64,000 nt of DNA, taken from the NCBI RefSeq assembly GCF_003002815.1, contig NZ_PVTF01000003.1, forward strand, positions 372,001 to 436,000, written 5' to 3'. The position numbers and the translations under genes are program-made. Shown here piece by piece: positions 1-7,872 of this stretch. The notes beneath the pieces were generated by a model. That model worked only from the letters and a program-made list of their open reading frames with translations. It made no database searches and had not been told where the DNA came from. Origin of the DNA: Umezawaea tangerina (GTDB taxonomy: Bacteria; Actinomycetota; Actinomycetes; Mycobacteriales; Pseudonocardiaceae). How positions within the stretch are numbered: the stretch's first letter is position 1; the number at the start of each line of letters is the position of its first letter.

Positions 1-1
1 C

Positions 2-124
2 GCGTTGACGCTCGCGGTGAGCGGGTCTGGCGCGGTGCAGGACTCGATCGACGTCTACCTGCGCGGCGCGGACGGTTCGGAGGCCCACGCGGGCGCGCCG
101 ATCGTGTTCGACACGAGCAGCTGA
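2..124 (+). CDS. 3' end of an unidentified protein (partial)
   Basis: An open frame enters from the left edge and stops at TGA 122-124, giving the last 40 residues of a protein that ends IVFDTSS. Codons are G/C-ending and the frame stops just before a strong hairpin, so this looks like a genuine 3' end rather than noise. The tail alternates short hydrophobic and Gly/Ser/Asp-rich stretches, as in a beta-rich domain, but no family can be recognised from so little. It is on the same strand as pcrA, 72 bp upstream and separated from it by the terminator, so it is probably not co-transcribed with it. Confidence 0.6.
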   Translation, partial: ALTLAVSGSGAVQDSIDVYLRGADGSEAHAGAPIVFDTSS

Positions 125-127
125 AAC

Positions 128-163
128 CGGTTCCGCTCACCGCCTCGGCGGTGAGCGGAACCG
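128..163 (+). terminator. 16-bp perfect hairpin, no U-tract
   Basis: Arms 128-143 and 148-163 are perfectly complementary (16 bp, loop CTCG), 4 nt after the stop codon of the partial gene. No T-run follows, which is common for actinobacterial terminators. It lies between the partial upstream gene and pcrA. Confidence 0.7.
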
Positions 164-196
164 AGCGTCGTACGGGGCGGGTAACGTGACCCCACG

Positions 197-2572
197 ATGA
201 GCGCCTTGTTCGACTTGCCCGCGAGTCCCCCGTCCCCTCGGCCGTCCAGGTTGCTCGACGACCTGAACCCCGCCCAGCGGCGGGCGGTGGAGCACGCCGG
301 GTCACCGCTGCTGGTGGTGGCGGGTGCGGGCTCCGGCAAAACGAGGGTCCTGACCCGCCGCATCGCCTACCTGCTGGCCGAACGCCGGGTCCACCCCGGC
401 GAGGTCATGGCGATCACCTTCACCAACAAGGCCGCGGCCGAGATGAAGGAGCGCGTCTCCGAGCTCGTCGGCCCGCGCGCCCGGTCGATGTGGGTGTCGA
501 CGTTCCACTCCATGTGCGTGCGGGTGCTGCGCCGCGAGGCCAAGACGCTCGGCATGTCGTCGAACTTCTCGATCTACGACTCCGACGACTCGCGCAGGCT
601 GATCACGCTGGTCGCGCGCGACCTCGACCTCGACCCGAAGCGCTACCCGGCGCGGACGCTGTCCATCCACATCTCGAACCTCAAGAACGAGCTGGTGGAC
701 GCGGAGACCGCGGCGGCGCAGGCGACGAACGACCTGGAACGCCGGGTGGCCGAGGTCTACTCGTCCTACCAGCGCAGGCTCGGCGAGTCGAACTCCATGG
801 ACTTCGACGACCTGATCATGCGGACCGTCGAGCTGCTGCAGGGCTTCCCGGCCGTGGCCGAGCACTACCGGCGGCGCTTCCGGCACGTGCTGGTCGACGA
901 GTACCAGGACACGAACCACGCGCAGTACACGCTGGTGCGCGAGTTCGTGGGCACCGGCGCCGACGGCATCCCGCCCGGCGAGCTGTGCGTGGTGGGCGAC
1001 GCCGACCAGTCCATCTACGCGTTCCGCGGCGCGACGATCCGCAACATCGTGGAGTTCGAGCGGGACTACCCGCAGGCCACCACGATCATGCTGGAGCAGA
1101 ACTACCGGTCGACGCAGAACATCCTGAGCGCCGCCAACGCGGTCATCTCGCGCAACCCGGACCGCCGCGAGAAGCGGCTGTGGAGCGACCTCGGCGAGGG
1201 CGAGAAGATCGTCGGATACGTCGCCGACAACGAGCACGACGAGGCCGCGTTCGTCGCGGGCGAGATCGACAAGCTCGTCGACGGCGGTGACGCGACCAAC
1301 GGCGAGATCGCCGTCTTCTACCGCACGAACAACCAGTCGCGCGTGTTCGAGGAGATCTTCATCCGCCTCGGCCTGCCGTACCGGGTCGTCGGCGGTGTCC
1401 GGTTCTACGAGCGCCGCGAGGTGCGCGACGCGCTGGCGTACCTGCGCGCGCTGGCGAACCCGGACGACACGGTGTCCATGCGGCGCATCATGAACGTGCC
1501 CAAGCGGGGCATCGGCGATCGGGCCGAGGTGTGCGTCTCCAACCACGCCGAGAAGTACCGGATGAGCTTCCACGCCGCCCTGCGCGACGCGGTGGCGGGC
1601 AAGGTCGCGTTCCTCAACCCGCGGTCGCAGCGCTCCATCGCCGGGTTCATGGACCTGATGGACGAGCTGGGCAAGCTGGTCGAGCGCGGCGACGACGTGG
1701 CGGACATCCTCGAGGCCGTGCTGGAGAAGACGGCCTACCGGGCCGAGCTGGAGGCCAGCGAGGACCCGCAGGACCACACCCGCGTCGAGAACCTCAACGA
1801 GCTCGTCACGGTCGCCCGCGAGTTCGGCGACCTGACCGCCCTCGCCCCGGTGTCCTCCGACGCGGAGGCCGTCGAGGTCGTCGAGGTGCCCGCCGAGGAC
1901 GAGGGGCTGCCCACCGAGAGCTCGCTGGCCGCGTTCCTGGAGCGCGTCTCGCTCGTCGCGGACGCCGACTCCATCCCGGACGCCGACTCCGACGGCATGG
2001 TCACCCTGATGACCCTGCACACCGCCAAGGGCCTGGAGTACCCGGTCGTGTTCAGCACGGGCTGGGAGGACGGGATCTTCCCGCACATGCGCGCCCTGGG
2101 CGACCCGCAGGAGCTGGCCGAGGAACGCCGTCTCGCCTACGTCGGCATCACCCGCGCCCAGCAGCGCCTCTACCTCTCCCGCGCCCTCGTGCGCTCCGCC
2201 TGGGGTCAGCCGTCCGCCAACCCGGCGTCCCGCTTCCTCGACGAGATCCCCACCGACCTGCTGGACTGGCGCCGCGTCGAACCCGAACGCTCCGGTCCGG
2301 CCGCCGCCACGACCTGGCGCCGCGGCGGTGGCGACTCGGCCCAGGCGGGCCTGGCCGCGCGCGGCATGCGCACCTCGCAGTTCAAGGGCTGGAACGAGGC
2401 TCCGGCCATCACCCTCGAGGTCGGCGACCGCGTCACCCACGACAAGTACGGGCTCGGCAGGGTCGTCGCGGTCGACGGCTCCGGCCCCAGGGCCACCGCC
2501 ACCATCGACTTCGGCGGTGCGGGCACCATCCGCCTCATGCTCATCGGCGGCGTCCCCATCACCAAGCTCTGA
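197..2572 (+). CDS. pcrA: ATP-dependent DNA helicase PcrA/UvrD1 (superfamily 1A)
   Basis: This 791-residue 3'-5' DNA helicase of the UvrD/PcrA family unwinds DNA in nucleotide-excision repair and removes recombination intermediates. Visible motifs in order are the Q-motif region LNPAQRRAV near residue 23, Walker A GAGSGKT at 43-49, motif Ia ITFTNKAAAEMKER, motif II VDEYQDTN, motif III GDADQSIYAFRG, motif IV QNYRST, and motifs V/VI TLHTAKGLEYPVV and RLAYVGITRAQ. The end, with VGDRVTHDKYGLGRVVAVDG, is the Tudor-like C-terminal domain that contacts RNA polymerase in PcrA proteins. The length is normal. The ATG at 197 starts just ahead of the conserved N-terminus; the ribosome site is weak. It stands alone and converges on the LysR gene. 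Confidence 0.95.
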   Translation: MSALFDLPASPPSPRPSRLLDDLNPAQRRAVEHAGSPLLVVAGAGSGKTRVLTRRIAYLLAERRVHPGEVMAITFTNKAAAEMKERVSELVGPRARSMWVSTFHSMCVRVLRREAKTLGMSSNFSIYDSDDSRRLITLVARDLDLDPKRYPARTLSIHISNLKNELVDAETAAAQATNDLERRVAEVYSSYQRRLGESNSMDFDDLIMRTVELLQGFPAVAEHYRRRFRHVLVDEYQDTNHAQYTLVREFVGTGADGIPPGELCVVGDADQSIYAFRGATIRNIVEFERDYPQATTIMLEQNYRSTQNILSAANAVISRNPDRREKRLWSDLGEGEKIVGYVADNEHDEAAFVAGEIDKLVDGGDATNGEIAVFYRTNNQSRVFEEIFIRLGLPYRVVGGVRFYERREVRDALAYLRALANPDDTVSMRRIMNVPKRGIGDRAEVCVSNHAEKYRMSFHAALRDAVAGKVAFLNPRSQRSIAGFMDLMDELGKLVERGDDVADILEAVLEKTAYRAELEASEDPQDHTRVENLNELVTVAREFGDLTALAPVSSDAEAVEVVEVPAEDEGLPTESSLAAFLERVSLVADADSIPDADSDGMVTLMTLHTAKGLEYPVVFSTGWEDGIFPHMRALGDPQELAEERRLAYVGITRAQQRLYLSRALVRSAWGQPSANPASRFLDEIPTDLLDWRRVEPERSGPAAATTWRRGGGDSAQAGLAARGMRTSQFKGWNEAPAITLEVGDRVTHDKYGLGRVVAVDGSGPRATATIDFGGAGTIRLMLIGGVPITKL

Positions 2573-2591
2573 CCACGACCCTGCTCCGGGC

Positions 2592-3512
2592 TCAAGCCCT
2601 CCCGGTGCCGCCCCGCTCGTCCTCGCGACCGCCTGAATAGGCCTCGTGGTTCCCGCAGTCCGCGGTGATCGCGGCTGTCGCCCGAGCCGCGGCGAGGAAG
2701 TCGTCGGCCAGCGTCGAGGTGCGGGACGCCGCCATGGCGAAGCACACCTGGTCGGGCGGGAGCTCCGGGATGGCGACGTAGCTGATGTCCGGACGCGAGT
2801 AGAACACCGTCTCCGAGCGCCCCACGAACGAGATGCCTCGGCCCGCCGCGACGTGCTCCAGCTTCTCCTCCACGCCGCGCACCCGGAGCCCGGAGTCGGG
2901 GTGCGGGCGCCTGGTGGGGTGCGTGCTCGGGTCGGCGTGCCAGACCAGCGGCTCACCGGCCAGGTCGGCCTCGGTGACCTCCTCCTTGCCCGCCAGCCGG
3001 TGGTCCGCGGGCAGCACCACCATCAGCGGCTCGGTGTACAGCGGGGTCACGCGCAGGCCGGTCTCGTCGATGGGCAGCCGCACGTAGCCGACGTCGATTC
3101 GGCCGTCGAGCAGCATCGGGGCCTGGTCGTCCCACTCGACCCGCTGCACGTCCACGACCACGTCCGGGTGCCGGGCCTGGAACGCCTTGGCCGCCGGGAT
3201 GACCGGGATGCCGGTCCGGAAGCCGACCGCCAGCCGACGGCCGCCACGGGCGGCGACGGTCACCCGGCGGCGGACCGCGTCCGCGGAGGCGAGCAGCGGG
3301 CCGGTGTCGGTCAGCAGCTGGCGGCCCGCGTCGGTCAGCGCCACGCCGTGGCGGTCCCTGGTGAACAGCGGGGCGCCGAGGTCCTGCTCCAGCGCGCGGA
3401 TCTGCCTGCTGAGCACGGGCTGCGCGATGTGCAGCTCCTCGGCGGCGCGACCGAAGTGCAGCCTGTCGGCGACGGCGCGGAAGTAGCGCAGTTTGCGCAG
3501 GTCCAGATCCAC
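2592..3512 (-). CDS. LysR-family transcriptional regulator
   Basis: This 306-residue LysR regulator has an N-terminal winged helix-turn-helix (residues 1-65, LRKLRYFRAVADRLHFGRAA and the wing helix LSRQIRALEQDLGAPLF) and a C-terminal periplasmic-binding-protein-like effector domain from about residue 90. It diverges from a three-gene oxidoreductase operon beginning at 3750, the classical LysR arrangement, so it most likely controls that operon and itself through the 237-bp gap between them. The effector is unknown. The start ATG gives MDLDLRKLRYF, the usual position for the family. Its stop lies 19 bp from the pcrA stop (convergent). Confidence 0.93.
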   Translation of the reverse strand: MDLDLRKLRYFRAVADRLHFGRAAEELHIAQPVLSRQIRALEQDLGAPLFTRDRHGVALTDAGRQLLTDTGPLLASADAVRRRVTVAARGGRRLAVGFRTGIPVIPAAKAFQARHPDVVVDVQRVEWDDQAPMLLDGRIDVGYVRLPIDETGLRVTPLYTEPLMVVLPADHRLAGKEEVTEADLAGEPLVWHADPSTHPTRRPHPDSGLRVRGVEEKLEHVAAGRGISFVGRSETVFYSRPDISYVAIPELPPDQVCFAMAASRTSTLADDFLAAARATAAITADCGNHEAYSGGREDERGGTGRA

Positions 3513-3749
3513 GGAACCTCCCGAGCCGGTGATGTCCCCAAGGTATCACCACGACCGGAAGAAGTCTTGGACACCCGTTCGGGGAAATGACAACCTTGTG
3601 AGGTAACCGATGACGTCAGGTGAATTCGGTATCGGGCCTTGAGGATTTCATTCTGGGCTCGGAATGCGCACACCAGGAATCGAATGCCGCCCATTGCGTC
3701 ATTCGACGACATCGTGGCGTCCTCTTCAGCTCGAGAAAGCGGAAAAGCA
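3513..3749. promoter_or_regulatory. Divergent LysR/oxidoreductase control region
   Basis: This 237-bp gap between the LysR start (3512, minus) and the first oxidoreductase start (3750, plus) is relatively AT-rich for the window. It should hold both promoters and a LysR site. A short dyad ACCT-TGTG-AGGT lies at about 3593-3604. A clean T-N11-A LysR box could not be singled out by eye. The frame continues open upstream of 3750, but its codon use there is poor and no good start is seen. Confidence 0.45.
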
Positions 3750-4373
3750 ATGAGCAGCGTCAGCATCATCGGCTTGGGGAACATGGCGGGCGCCCTGGCG
3801 GGCCGGGCGCTCGCGGGCGGCAACACCGTCGAGATCATCGGTCGCGACCCGGCCAAGGCCGCGGACCTCGCCGCCGCGCTCGGCGGCGGTGCCACCGCCG
3901 GGACGTTCGGCACCGCCCCCGCGGGCGACATCGTCGTGCTCGCCGTGCCGAACGCCGCCGCCGTGCCGATCGTCACGCAGTACGGGAAAGCGTTGGCGGG
4001 CAAGGTCGTCATCGACATCACCAACCCCTTGAACGCCGACGCCACCGGGGTGGTCACCCCCGACGGCACCTCGGCCGCGCAGGAGATCGCCAAGGCCGCA
4101 CCGGCGAGCGCGCACGTCGTGAAGGCGTTCAACACCGTCTTCGGCCACGTCCTGACCCCCGACCGCACGCTGGACGTGCTCCTCGCGGGCGACGACGCAG
4201 GGGCCAAGGCGAGCGTGTCGGAATTCGTCGAGAGCATGGGTTTGCGCCCGCTGGACACCGGAGGCCTGGAAATGGCGCGCTGGCTGGAGGGCACGGGTCT
4301 GCTGATGATCAGCCTGGCCCGCCACGGCGCGGGGACCTTCGACTTCTCCCTCGGCGTGAACATCCTCCGCTGA
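3750..4373 (+). CDS. NADPH-dependent F420 reductase-type NAD(P)-binding protein
   Basis: This 207-residue dehydrogenase-like protein has an N-terminal Rossmann fold (VSIIGLGNMAGALAGRAL, the GxGxxG/A motif at residues 8-13, then GRDPAKAADLA) and the family segment VVIDITNPLN followed by VVKAFNTVFGHVL. These are hallmarks of the NADP oxidoreductase/F420-dependent (NPD) family, which moves hydride between NAD(P)H and a second cofactor or small substrate. The ATG at 3750 is preferred over an upstream ATG at 3639 because the Rossmann strand begins immediately after it and a purine-rich GGAAAAG lies just upstream. It is first in a three-gene operon divergent from LysR; the third gene is a paralogue. 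The exact substrate is unknown. Confidence 0.85.
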   Translation: MSSVSIIGLGNMAGALAGRALAGGNTVEIIGRDPAKAADLAAALGGGATAGTFGTAPAGDIVVLAVPNAAAVPIVTQYGKALAGKVVIDITNPLNADATGVVTPDGTSAAQEIAKAAPASAHVVKAFNTVFGHVLTPDRTLDVLLAGDDAGAKASVSEFVESMGLRPLDTGGLEMARWLEGTGLLMISLARHGAGTFDFSLGVNILR

Positions 4374-4413
4374 GCGCGTCCGCACCACCACACCATTCAC
4401 GAGGAGCACGAGC

Positions 4414-5349
4414 GTGCGCGTTTTCGTCACCGGTGGGACCGGCCATTCCGGTTCGCACATCATTCCCGAGCTCGTCGCCGCCGGGCACGAGGTCACCGGC
4501 CTCGCCCGGTCGGACGCGGGCGCCGCGGCGTTGTCCGCGCTCGGCGCGAAGGTGCGCCGCGGCGACCTCCAGGACCTCGACGGGCTCAAGGAGGCGGCCG
4601 CGGACTCCGACGGCGTCGTCCACGTCGCGCACCGGCAGGACCTGCTGCCGTCCGGCGGGCTCGACGCCGTGGCCGCCGCGGAGGTCCCGATCATGCTCGC
4701 GTACGGCGAGGCGCTCGCGGGAACCGGGAAGCCGCTGGTCGCGGCGGGGAGCATCGGCTCGCCGGGGAACCTGGGCCGTCCGGCCACCGAGGAGGACCCC
4801 GCTCTGCCCAGCGGCGACGAGCACAAGGGGACCCTGCGGGTCCGCAACGTCGTGGAGACCACCGTGGTCGGCCTCGCCGAGCGGGGAGTGCGCTCCTCGG
4901 TCGTGCGGATCGCCAACATCGCGCACAGCACGACCGACCGCGCGGGCTTCCTCGTGCGGCTGATCGCGCTCGCGCGGGAGAAGGGCGTCGTCGGCTACCC
5001 CGGCGACGGCGCGAACGTGTGGAACGCCGTGCACGCCCGCGACCTCGCCGTCCTGTTCCGCCTGGCGCTGGAGAAGGGGCCGGCGGGCAGCTACTGGCAC
5101 GGCGTCGGGGACGGGGCCATCCCGTTCCGCGACATCGCCGAGGCCATCGGCGGCCGCCTGGGCCTGCCCGTGGTGAGCGTTCCCGTGGACGCGCTGATGG
5201 TGCCGGGCCACTTCGGGTTCCTCGCGAACGTGGTCACGCAGAGCTACCCGGCGTCCACCCTCGTCACCCGCCGGGTCCTCGGCTGGGAACCCGCCCAGCC
5301 CGGCCTGCTCGCCGACCTGGACAACGGCCACTACTTCCCCGCCGGCTGA
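4414..5349 (+). CDS. Atypical SDR NAD(P)-dependent epimerase/dehydratase-like oxidoreductase
   Basis: This 311-residue extended/atypical short-chain dehydrogenase-reductase starts with MRVFVTGGTGHSGSHIIPEL, containing the nucleotide-binding TGGTGxxG motif at residues 6-13. The body matches the NAD-dependent epimerase/dehydratase fold (GDLQDLDGL after the second strand, then RIANIAHS and HARDLAVLFRLAL in the substrate lobe). A classical YxxxK catalytic pair is not evident, as usual for atypical SDRs, so the reaction cannot be named. The GTG start at 4414 follows GAGGAGCACGAGC. It sits 40 bp after the F420-type enzyme and 35 bp before its paralogue, so the three are probably one LysR-controlled unit. 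Confidence 0.85.
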   Translation: MRVFVTGGTGHSGSHIIPELVAAGHEVTGLARSDAGAAALSALGAKVRRGDLQDLDGLKEAAADSDGVVHVAHRQDLLPSGGLDAVAAAEVPIMLAYGEALAGTGKPLVAAGSIGSPGNLGRPATEEDPALPSGDEHKGTLRVRNVVETTVVGLAERGVRSSVVRIANIAHSTTDRAGFLVRLIALAREKGVVGYPGDGANVWNAVHARDLAVLFRLALEKGPAGSYWHGVGDGAIPFRDIAEAIGGRLGLPVVSVPVDALMVPGHFGFLANVVTQSYPASTLVTRRVLGWEPAQPGLLADLDNGHYFPAG

Positions 5350-5384
5350 CGGCGGGACCGGATGACGAGGAGGACACCGAGAAC

Positions 5385-6053
5385 ATGACGACCGTGGGGT
5401 TCATCGGGAGCGGGCACATCGGCGGCAGCGTCGCGCGGCTCGCCGTCGAGGCCGGGCACCGGGTCGTGCTCAGCAACTCGCGTGGTCCGGAGGCGCTCGC
5501 GGACCTGGTCGCGGAACTGGGGCCGTCGGCGTCCGCGGCGACGAGCGGGGAGGCCGCGGCGGCGGGCGACCTCGTCGTGGTCGCGGTGCCGGTCAAGGCG
5601 TTCCCCGACCTGTCCGCCCTGCCGCTGGCCGGGAAGGTGGTCGTCGACACGGGCAACTACGGCCCCGAGCGCGACGGGCACGTCCCCGAGCTCGACGGCA
5701 AGTCGCTCACGTCGAGCGAGCTGCTGCTGCGGTACGCCCCGGACGCCTTGGTGGTGAAGGCGTTCAACAACATCTTCTCCAAGCACCTGGTGTCGCTCGC
5801 CCGTCCGGAGGGGGCGGCCGACCGCTCGTACCTGCCGATCGCCGGGGACTCCGCCGGGGCGAAGGCGGTGGTGACCGGGTTCATCGAGTCCATCGGGTAC
5901 GGCGTCGTGGACGCGGGAGCGCTGGCCGACAGCTGGCGGCAGGCGACGGGCACGCCGGTGTGGGGGACCCCGTACGGGCCGTTCTCGGACGAGGAGGGCC
6001 GGCCGGTCGACGAGGACGCCATCCGCGCGGCACTGGCCGCCGCGACGCGGTGA
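5385..6053 (+). CDS. NADPH-dependent F420 reductase-type NAD(P)-binding protein, second copy
   Basis: This 222-residue relative of the product at 3750-4373 begins MTTVGFIGSGHIGGSVARLA (GxGxxG at residues 8-13) followed by LSNSRGPEALADLV, the usual second strand of the NPD (NADP oxidoreductase, coenzyme F420-dependent) family. The family block VVDTGNYGPERDG and VVKAFNNIFSKHL is present. The start at 5385 has GAGGAGGACACC upstream. A longer in-frame reading from 5019 overlaps the SDR gene and is rejected. The role is presumably redox of a small molecule together with the two upstream enzymes; no substrate can be read from sequence. Confidence 0.85.
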   Translation: MTTVGFIGSGHIGGSVARLAVEAGHRVVLSNSRGPEALADLVAELGPSASAATSGEAAAAGDLVVVAVPVKAFPDLSALPLAGKVVVDTGNYGPERDGHVPELDGKSLTSSELLLRYAPDALVVKAFNNIFSKHLVSLARPEGAADRSYLPIAGDSAGAKAVVTGFIESIGYGVVDAGALADSWRQATGTPVWGTPYGPFSDEEGRPVDEDAIRAALAAATR

Positions 6054-6505
6054 CCGCGCGCCTGCTCGCCGAAGGTCGCGGCTCTTCCGGGGTCAGCTCC
6101 CCCTCGGATGTCGCCGGGCTGGACCCAGGCCGCGGTCCGGTGGAGCCCGTCGCCGTCCGGGAACATCTGTGCGCCCCGTCGAACCACCTCCCCACCCCGT
6201 CCGTGTACCGGGTGGACGCGGCAGTGCCGACCGGCTCTCCACATCGGATTCGGACGGGGTGCAACCTGTGCCCCCGCTGTGCGTCTTAGAGGGTGTCGGA
6301 AGCGATCTGGTCCACGCGTTCGGGGCGCACGGGCCAGGGGGAAGTCGCCGAAGGCGCAAGGGGAGCGGGAGTACCGCGCGGGGGCGGTGTTCTTGCGAAG
6401 GGGAGGGTTCTACCGGGGGCTGGCCGGGCCGCGCGAGCGGCCCGGCCTTTTATTTCCGCAGCTCACACCACGTGCCGCCGAAAATTGTCGGTGCCGTCCT
6501 GTTCC
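6054..6505. other. Gene-free stretch with a possible transcribed leader or small RNA
   Basis: These 452 bp hold no convincing reading frame on either strand. The purine-rich segment 6285-6420 (runs such as GGCCAGGGGGAAG and GCAAGGGGAGCGGGAG) is followed by a strong intrinsic terminator at 6422-6455 only about 50 bp before the next start codon. That layout suggests either a terminated small RNA or an attenuating leader for the gene at 6506. No known riboswitch consensus (glycine, TPP, ydaO/c-di-AMP, SAM, cobalamin) could be matched. Confidence 0.35.
6422..6455 (+). terminator. Intrinsic terminator with U-tract
   Basis: Perfect 11-bp stem GGCCGGGCCGC (6422-6432), loop GCGA, complementary arm 6437-6447, then TTTTATTT. 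It is one of the few hairpins in the window with a genuine T-run. It lies about 370 bp after the oxidoreductase operon and 50 bp before the small ORF at 6506. Confidence 0.85.
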
Positions 6506-6835
6506 ATGACACCCAACGCGGACACGGGCCAGCGGGGCCCGGAAGTGGGGGTGCTCGGTGTGGACGAGGTCTTGGCGCGGTTGCTCCACGAGCGCGTGGT
6601 CGGCTATCTCGAGGCTGTCGACCGCCTGGCGGCGCTTGAGGAGTCGCGGACGACAGCTTTCGAAGCCCGGAGACTGGCCGCCGCCTGGCGGGCCGTCCTG
6701 CGCCTGCACGACATCAGCGCGCGCGGCGGCTGTCCGGCCTGCGGGCGAGGCCGTCGGATGTGCTCGGTCTGGCGGGTGGCGTGCGCCTACTTCGTCCACC
6801 GGCTCCCGTGGGAGCGCCGCCGGTTCAGGTGGTGA
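6506..6835 (+). CDS. Small Cys-rich hypothetical protein
   Basis: The 109-residue product is mostly helical (DEVLARLLHERVVGYLEAV, then RRLAAAWRAVLRLHD) and ends in a compact Cys/aromatic/Arg segment with the spacing CPACGRGRRMC followed by VWRVACAYF. The three closely spaced cysteines plus one further along could bind a metal ion, but this is inference. The start is chosen at ATG 6506; GTG 6548 is an alternative. No family is recognised with certainty. It follows the terminator at 6422-6455 and converges on the M23 peptidase, with a bidirectional terminator hairpin between them. Confidence 0.6.
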   Translation: MTPNADTGQRGPEVGVLGVDEVLARLLHERVVGYLEAVDRLAALEESRTTAFEARRLAAAWRAVLRLHDISARGGCPACGRGRRMCSVWRVACAYFVHRLPWERRRFRW

Positions 6836-6840
6836 CGCCG

Positions 6841-6876
6841 GATCCGCCGTGCGCGGAGAGCTGCGCACGGCGGATC
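6841..6876. terminator. Bidirectional 14-bp hairpin
   Basis: Arms 6841-6854 (GATCCGCCGTGCGC) and 6863-6876 pair perfectly across an 8-nt loop. It lies between the convergent stops of the Cys-rich protein (6835) and the M23 peptidase (6888), so it can serve both. Confidence 0.75.
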
Positions 6877-6887
6877 GGGGGTTCGTC

Positions 6888-7691
6888 CTAGAGGGTGACG
6901 CCGCGCTCGTTGAGCCACGGCAGCGGGTTGATCTTCATCCCGCTCGGGTTCCACACCTCGAAGTGCAGGTGGGGGCCGGTGGAGAAGCCGCGGTTGCCGA
7001 CTCGGGCGATCTGCTCGCCCGCGGTGACCTGCTGGCCCTTCTGCACCGAGAAGGTGTCCATGTGGCCGTAGACGGTCACGGTGCCGTCGGCGTGCTCGAT
7101 CTTGACCCAGAGCCCGAACCCGCTGGCGGGCCCCGCCTCGATCACGACGCCGTCGGCGGCCGCGTAGATCGGGTCGCCGATCGGGCCCGCGATGTCGATG
7201 CCGTAGTGCATCTCGCCCCAGCGGCCGCCGTAGCCGGAGGTGAACACGCCGGGTGCGGGGCGGACGACCTTGGGCCGCTTCGCCTCGGCCTCGGCGGCCT
7301 CGCGCTTCTCGGTGATCCGCTGGCTCTTGGCGAGCTTGCTGGCCTCCGCGGAGGGGTCGACGAGCTTCGCGACCGGGAGCACCTGGGGTGCGGCGGGGCC
7401 CGCGTTGTTGCCGCCCACGCCGAACGCGGCGGCACCGTCGGAGGTGTTCGCCAGCGGTGTGACCTCGTCGGCCTCGGTCGAGGAACCGGCACCGACGGCT
7501 TGCAGCGTCTGCCCGGCGCCTGCGGCGGCGAACGCGCCGACCGCGACAGCGGCGATCACGATCCGCCCGCGCAGGGCGGACGGTGGCGGCGGCAGGCGGT
7601 GCGTGCTCACGGGTCGGACCGAGGCACGGGTAACCGCCTCGTCGAGCACAGTGCCACCTGCTGGGCCGCCGGGGGAGCGGTGTTGGGACAA
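6888..7691 (-). CDS. M23 (LytM) family membrane-anchored metallopeptidase
   Basis: This protein is a cell-wall peptidase of the lysostaphin/LytM family that cleaves peptide cross-links in peptidoglycan outside the membrane. With the chosen start it has 267 residues: a short cytoplasmic N-terminus, one transmembrane/signal-anchor segment (about 44-62, IVIAAVAVGAFAAAGA), an Ala/Lys/Glu-rich coiled stretch (about 110-140) and the M23 domain. The zinc motifs are HYGID (162-166) and HLH (241-243). The start is placed at TTG 7691 because GGAAGG lies 7 nt upstream; an upstream start at 7832 would add 47 unusual residues. It forms a same-strand pair with the lipase, with 180 bp between them that contain a possible MtrA-type site. 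Confidence 0.9.
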   Translation of the reverse strand: MSQHRSPGGPAGGTVLDEAVTRASVRPVSTHRLPPPPSALRGRIVIAAVAVGAFAAAGAGQTLQAVGAGSSTEADEVTPLANTSDGAAAFGVGGNNAGPAAPQVLPVAKLVDPSAEASKLAKSQRITEKREAAEAEAKRPKVVRPAPGVFTSGYGGRWGEMHYGIDIAGPIGDPIYAAADGVVIEAGPASGFGLWVKIEHADGTVTVYGHMDTFSVQKGQQVTAGEQIARVGNRGFSTGPHLHFEVWNPSGMKINPLPWLNERGVTL

Positions 7692-7784
7692 AGCCGGGCC
7701 TTCCGTGTTCCGGGGAGTCCAGTCGGACACCGGGCGGGGGATCCCGGGAGAGCCGGTCGGGGTTCCGACTCTGCGTCCTTGCAT

Positions 7785-7801
7785 GTGACCAGACCGTGAC
7801 A
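7785..7801. promoter_or_regulatory. Direct repeat resembling an MtrA-type response-regulator site
   Basis: GTGACC (7785-7790) and GTGACA (7796-7801) repeat with an 11-bp period, about 95 bp upstream of the M23 start. On the gene's strand this reads GTCAC(G/A) twice. MtrA of actinobacteria is known to bind paired GTCACA-like repeats and to control cell-wall hydrolases. The assignment here is inference from pattern and context. Confidence 0.3.
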
Positions 7802-7872
7802 ACGGACTCCGGGAACATAACGGGGTTGACACCTAGGGGCAATCCCCGAGGCCGATGTCTACCGAATAGCGG

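Noticed and set aside
302-2956. Very long antisense frame (884 codons) opposite pcrA
   Set aside because: Mirror of a strongly G/C-ending coding frame; composition is Arg/Val/Asp/His-rich with no fold-like pattern, and pcrA is unambiguous on the plus strand.
5019-5384. N-terminal extension of the second F420-type enzyme back to 5019
   Set aside because: It lies inside the SDR gene in another frame and is Arg/Pro-rich; the Rossmann fold begins at ATG 5385, which has its own ribosome site.
6240-6455. TPP, glycine or ydaO-type riboswitch before the small Cys-rich gene
   Set aside because: Fragments such as ACGGGGTGC and GCCGAAGGCGCAA resemble parts of these consensus sequences, but the obligatory companion motifs and pairings are missing.
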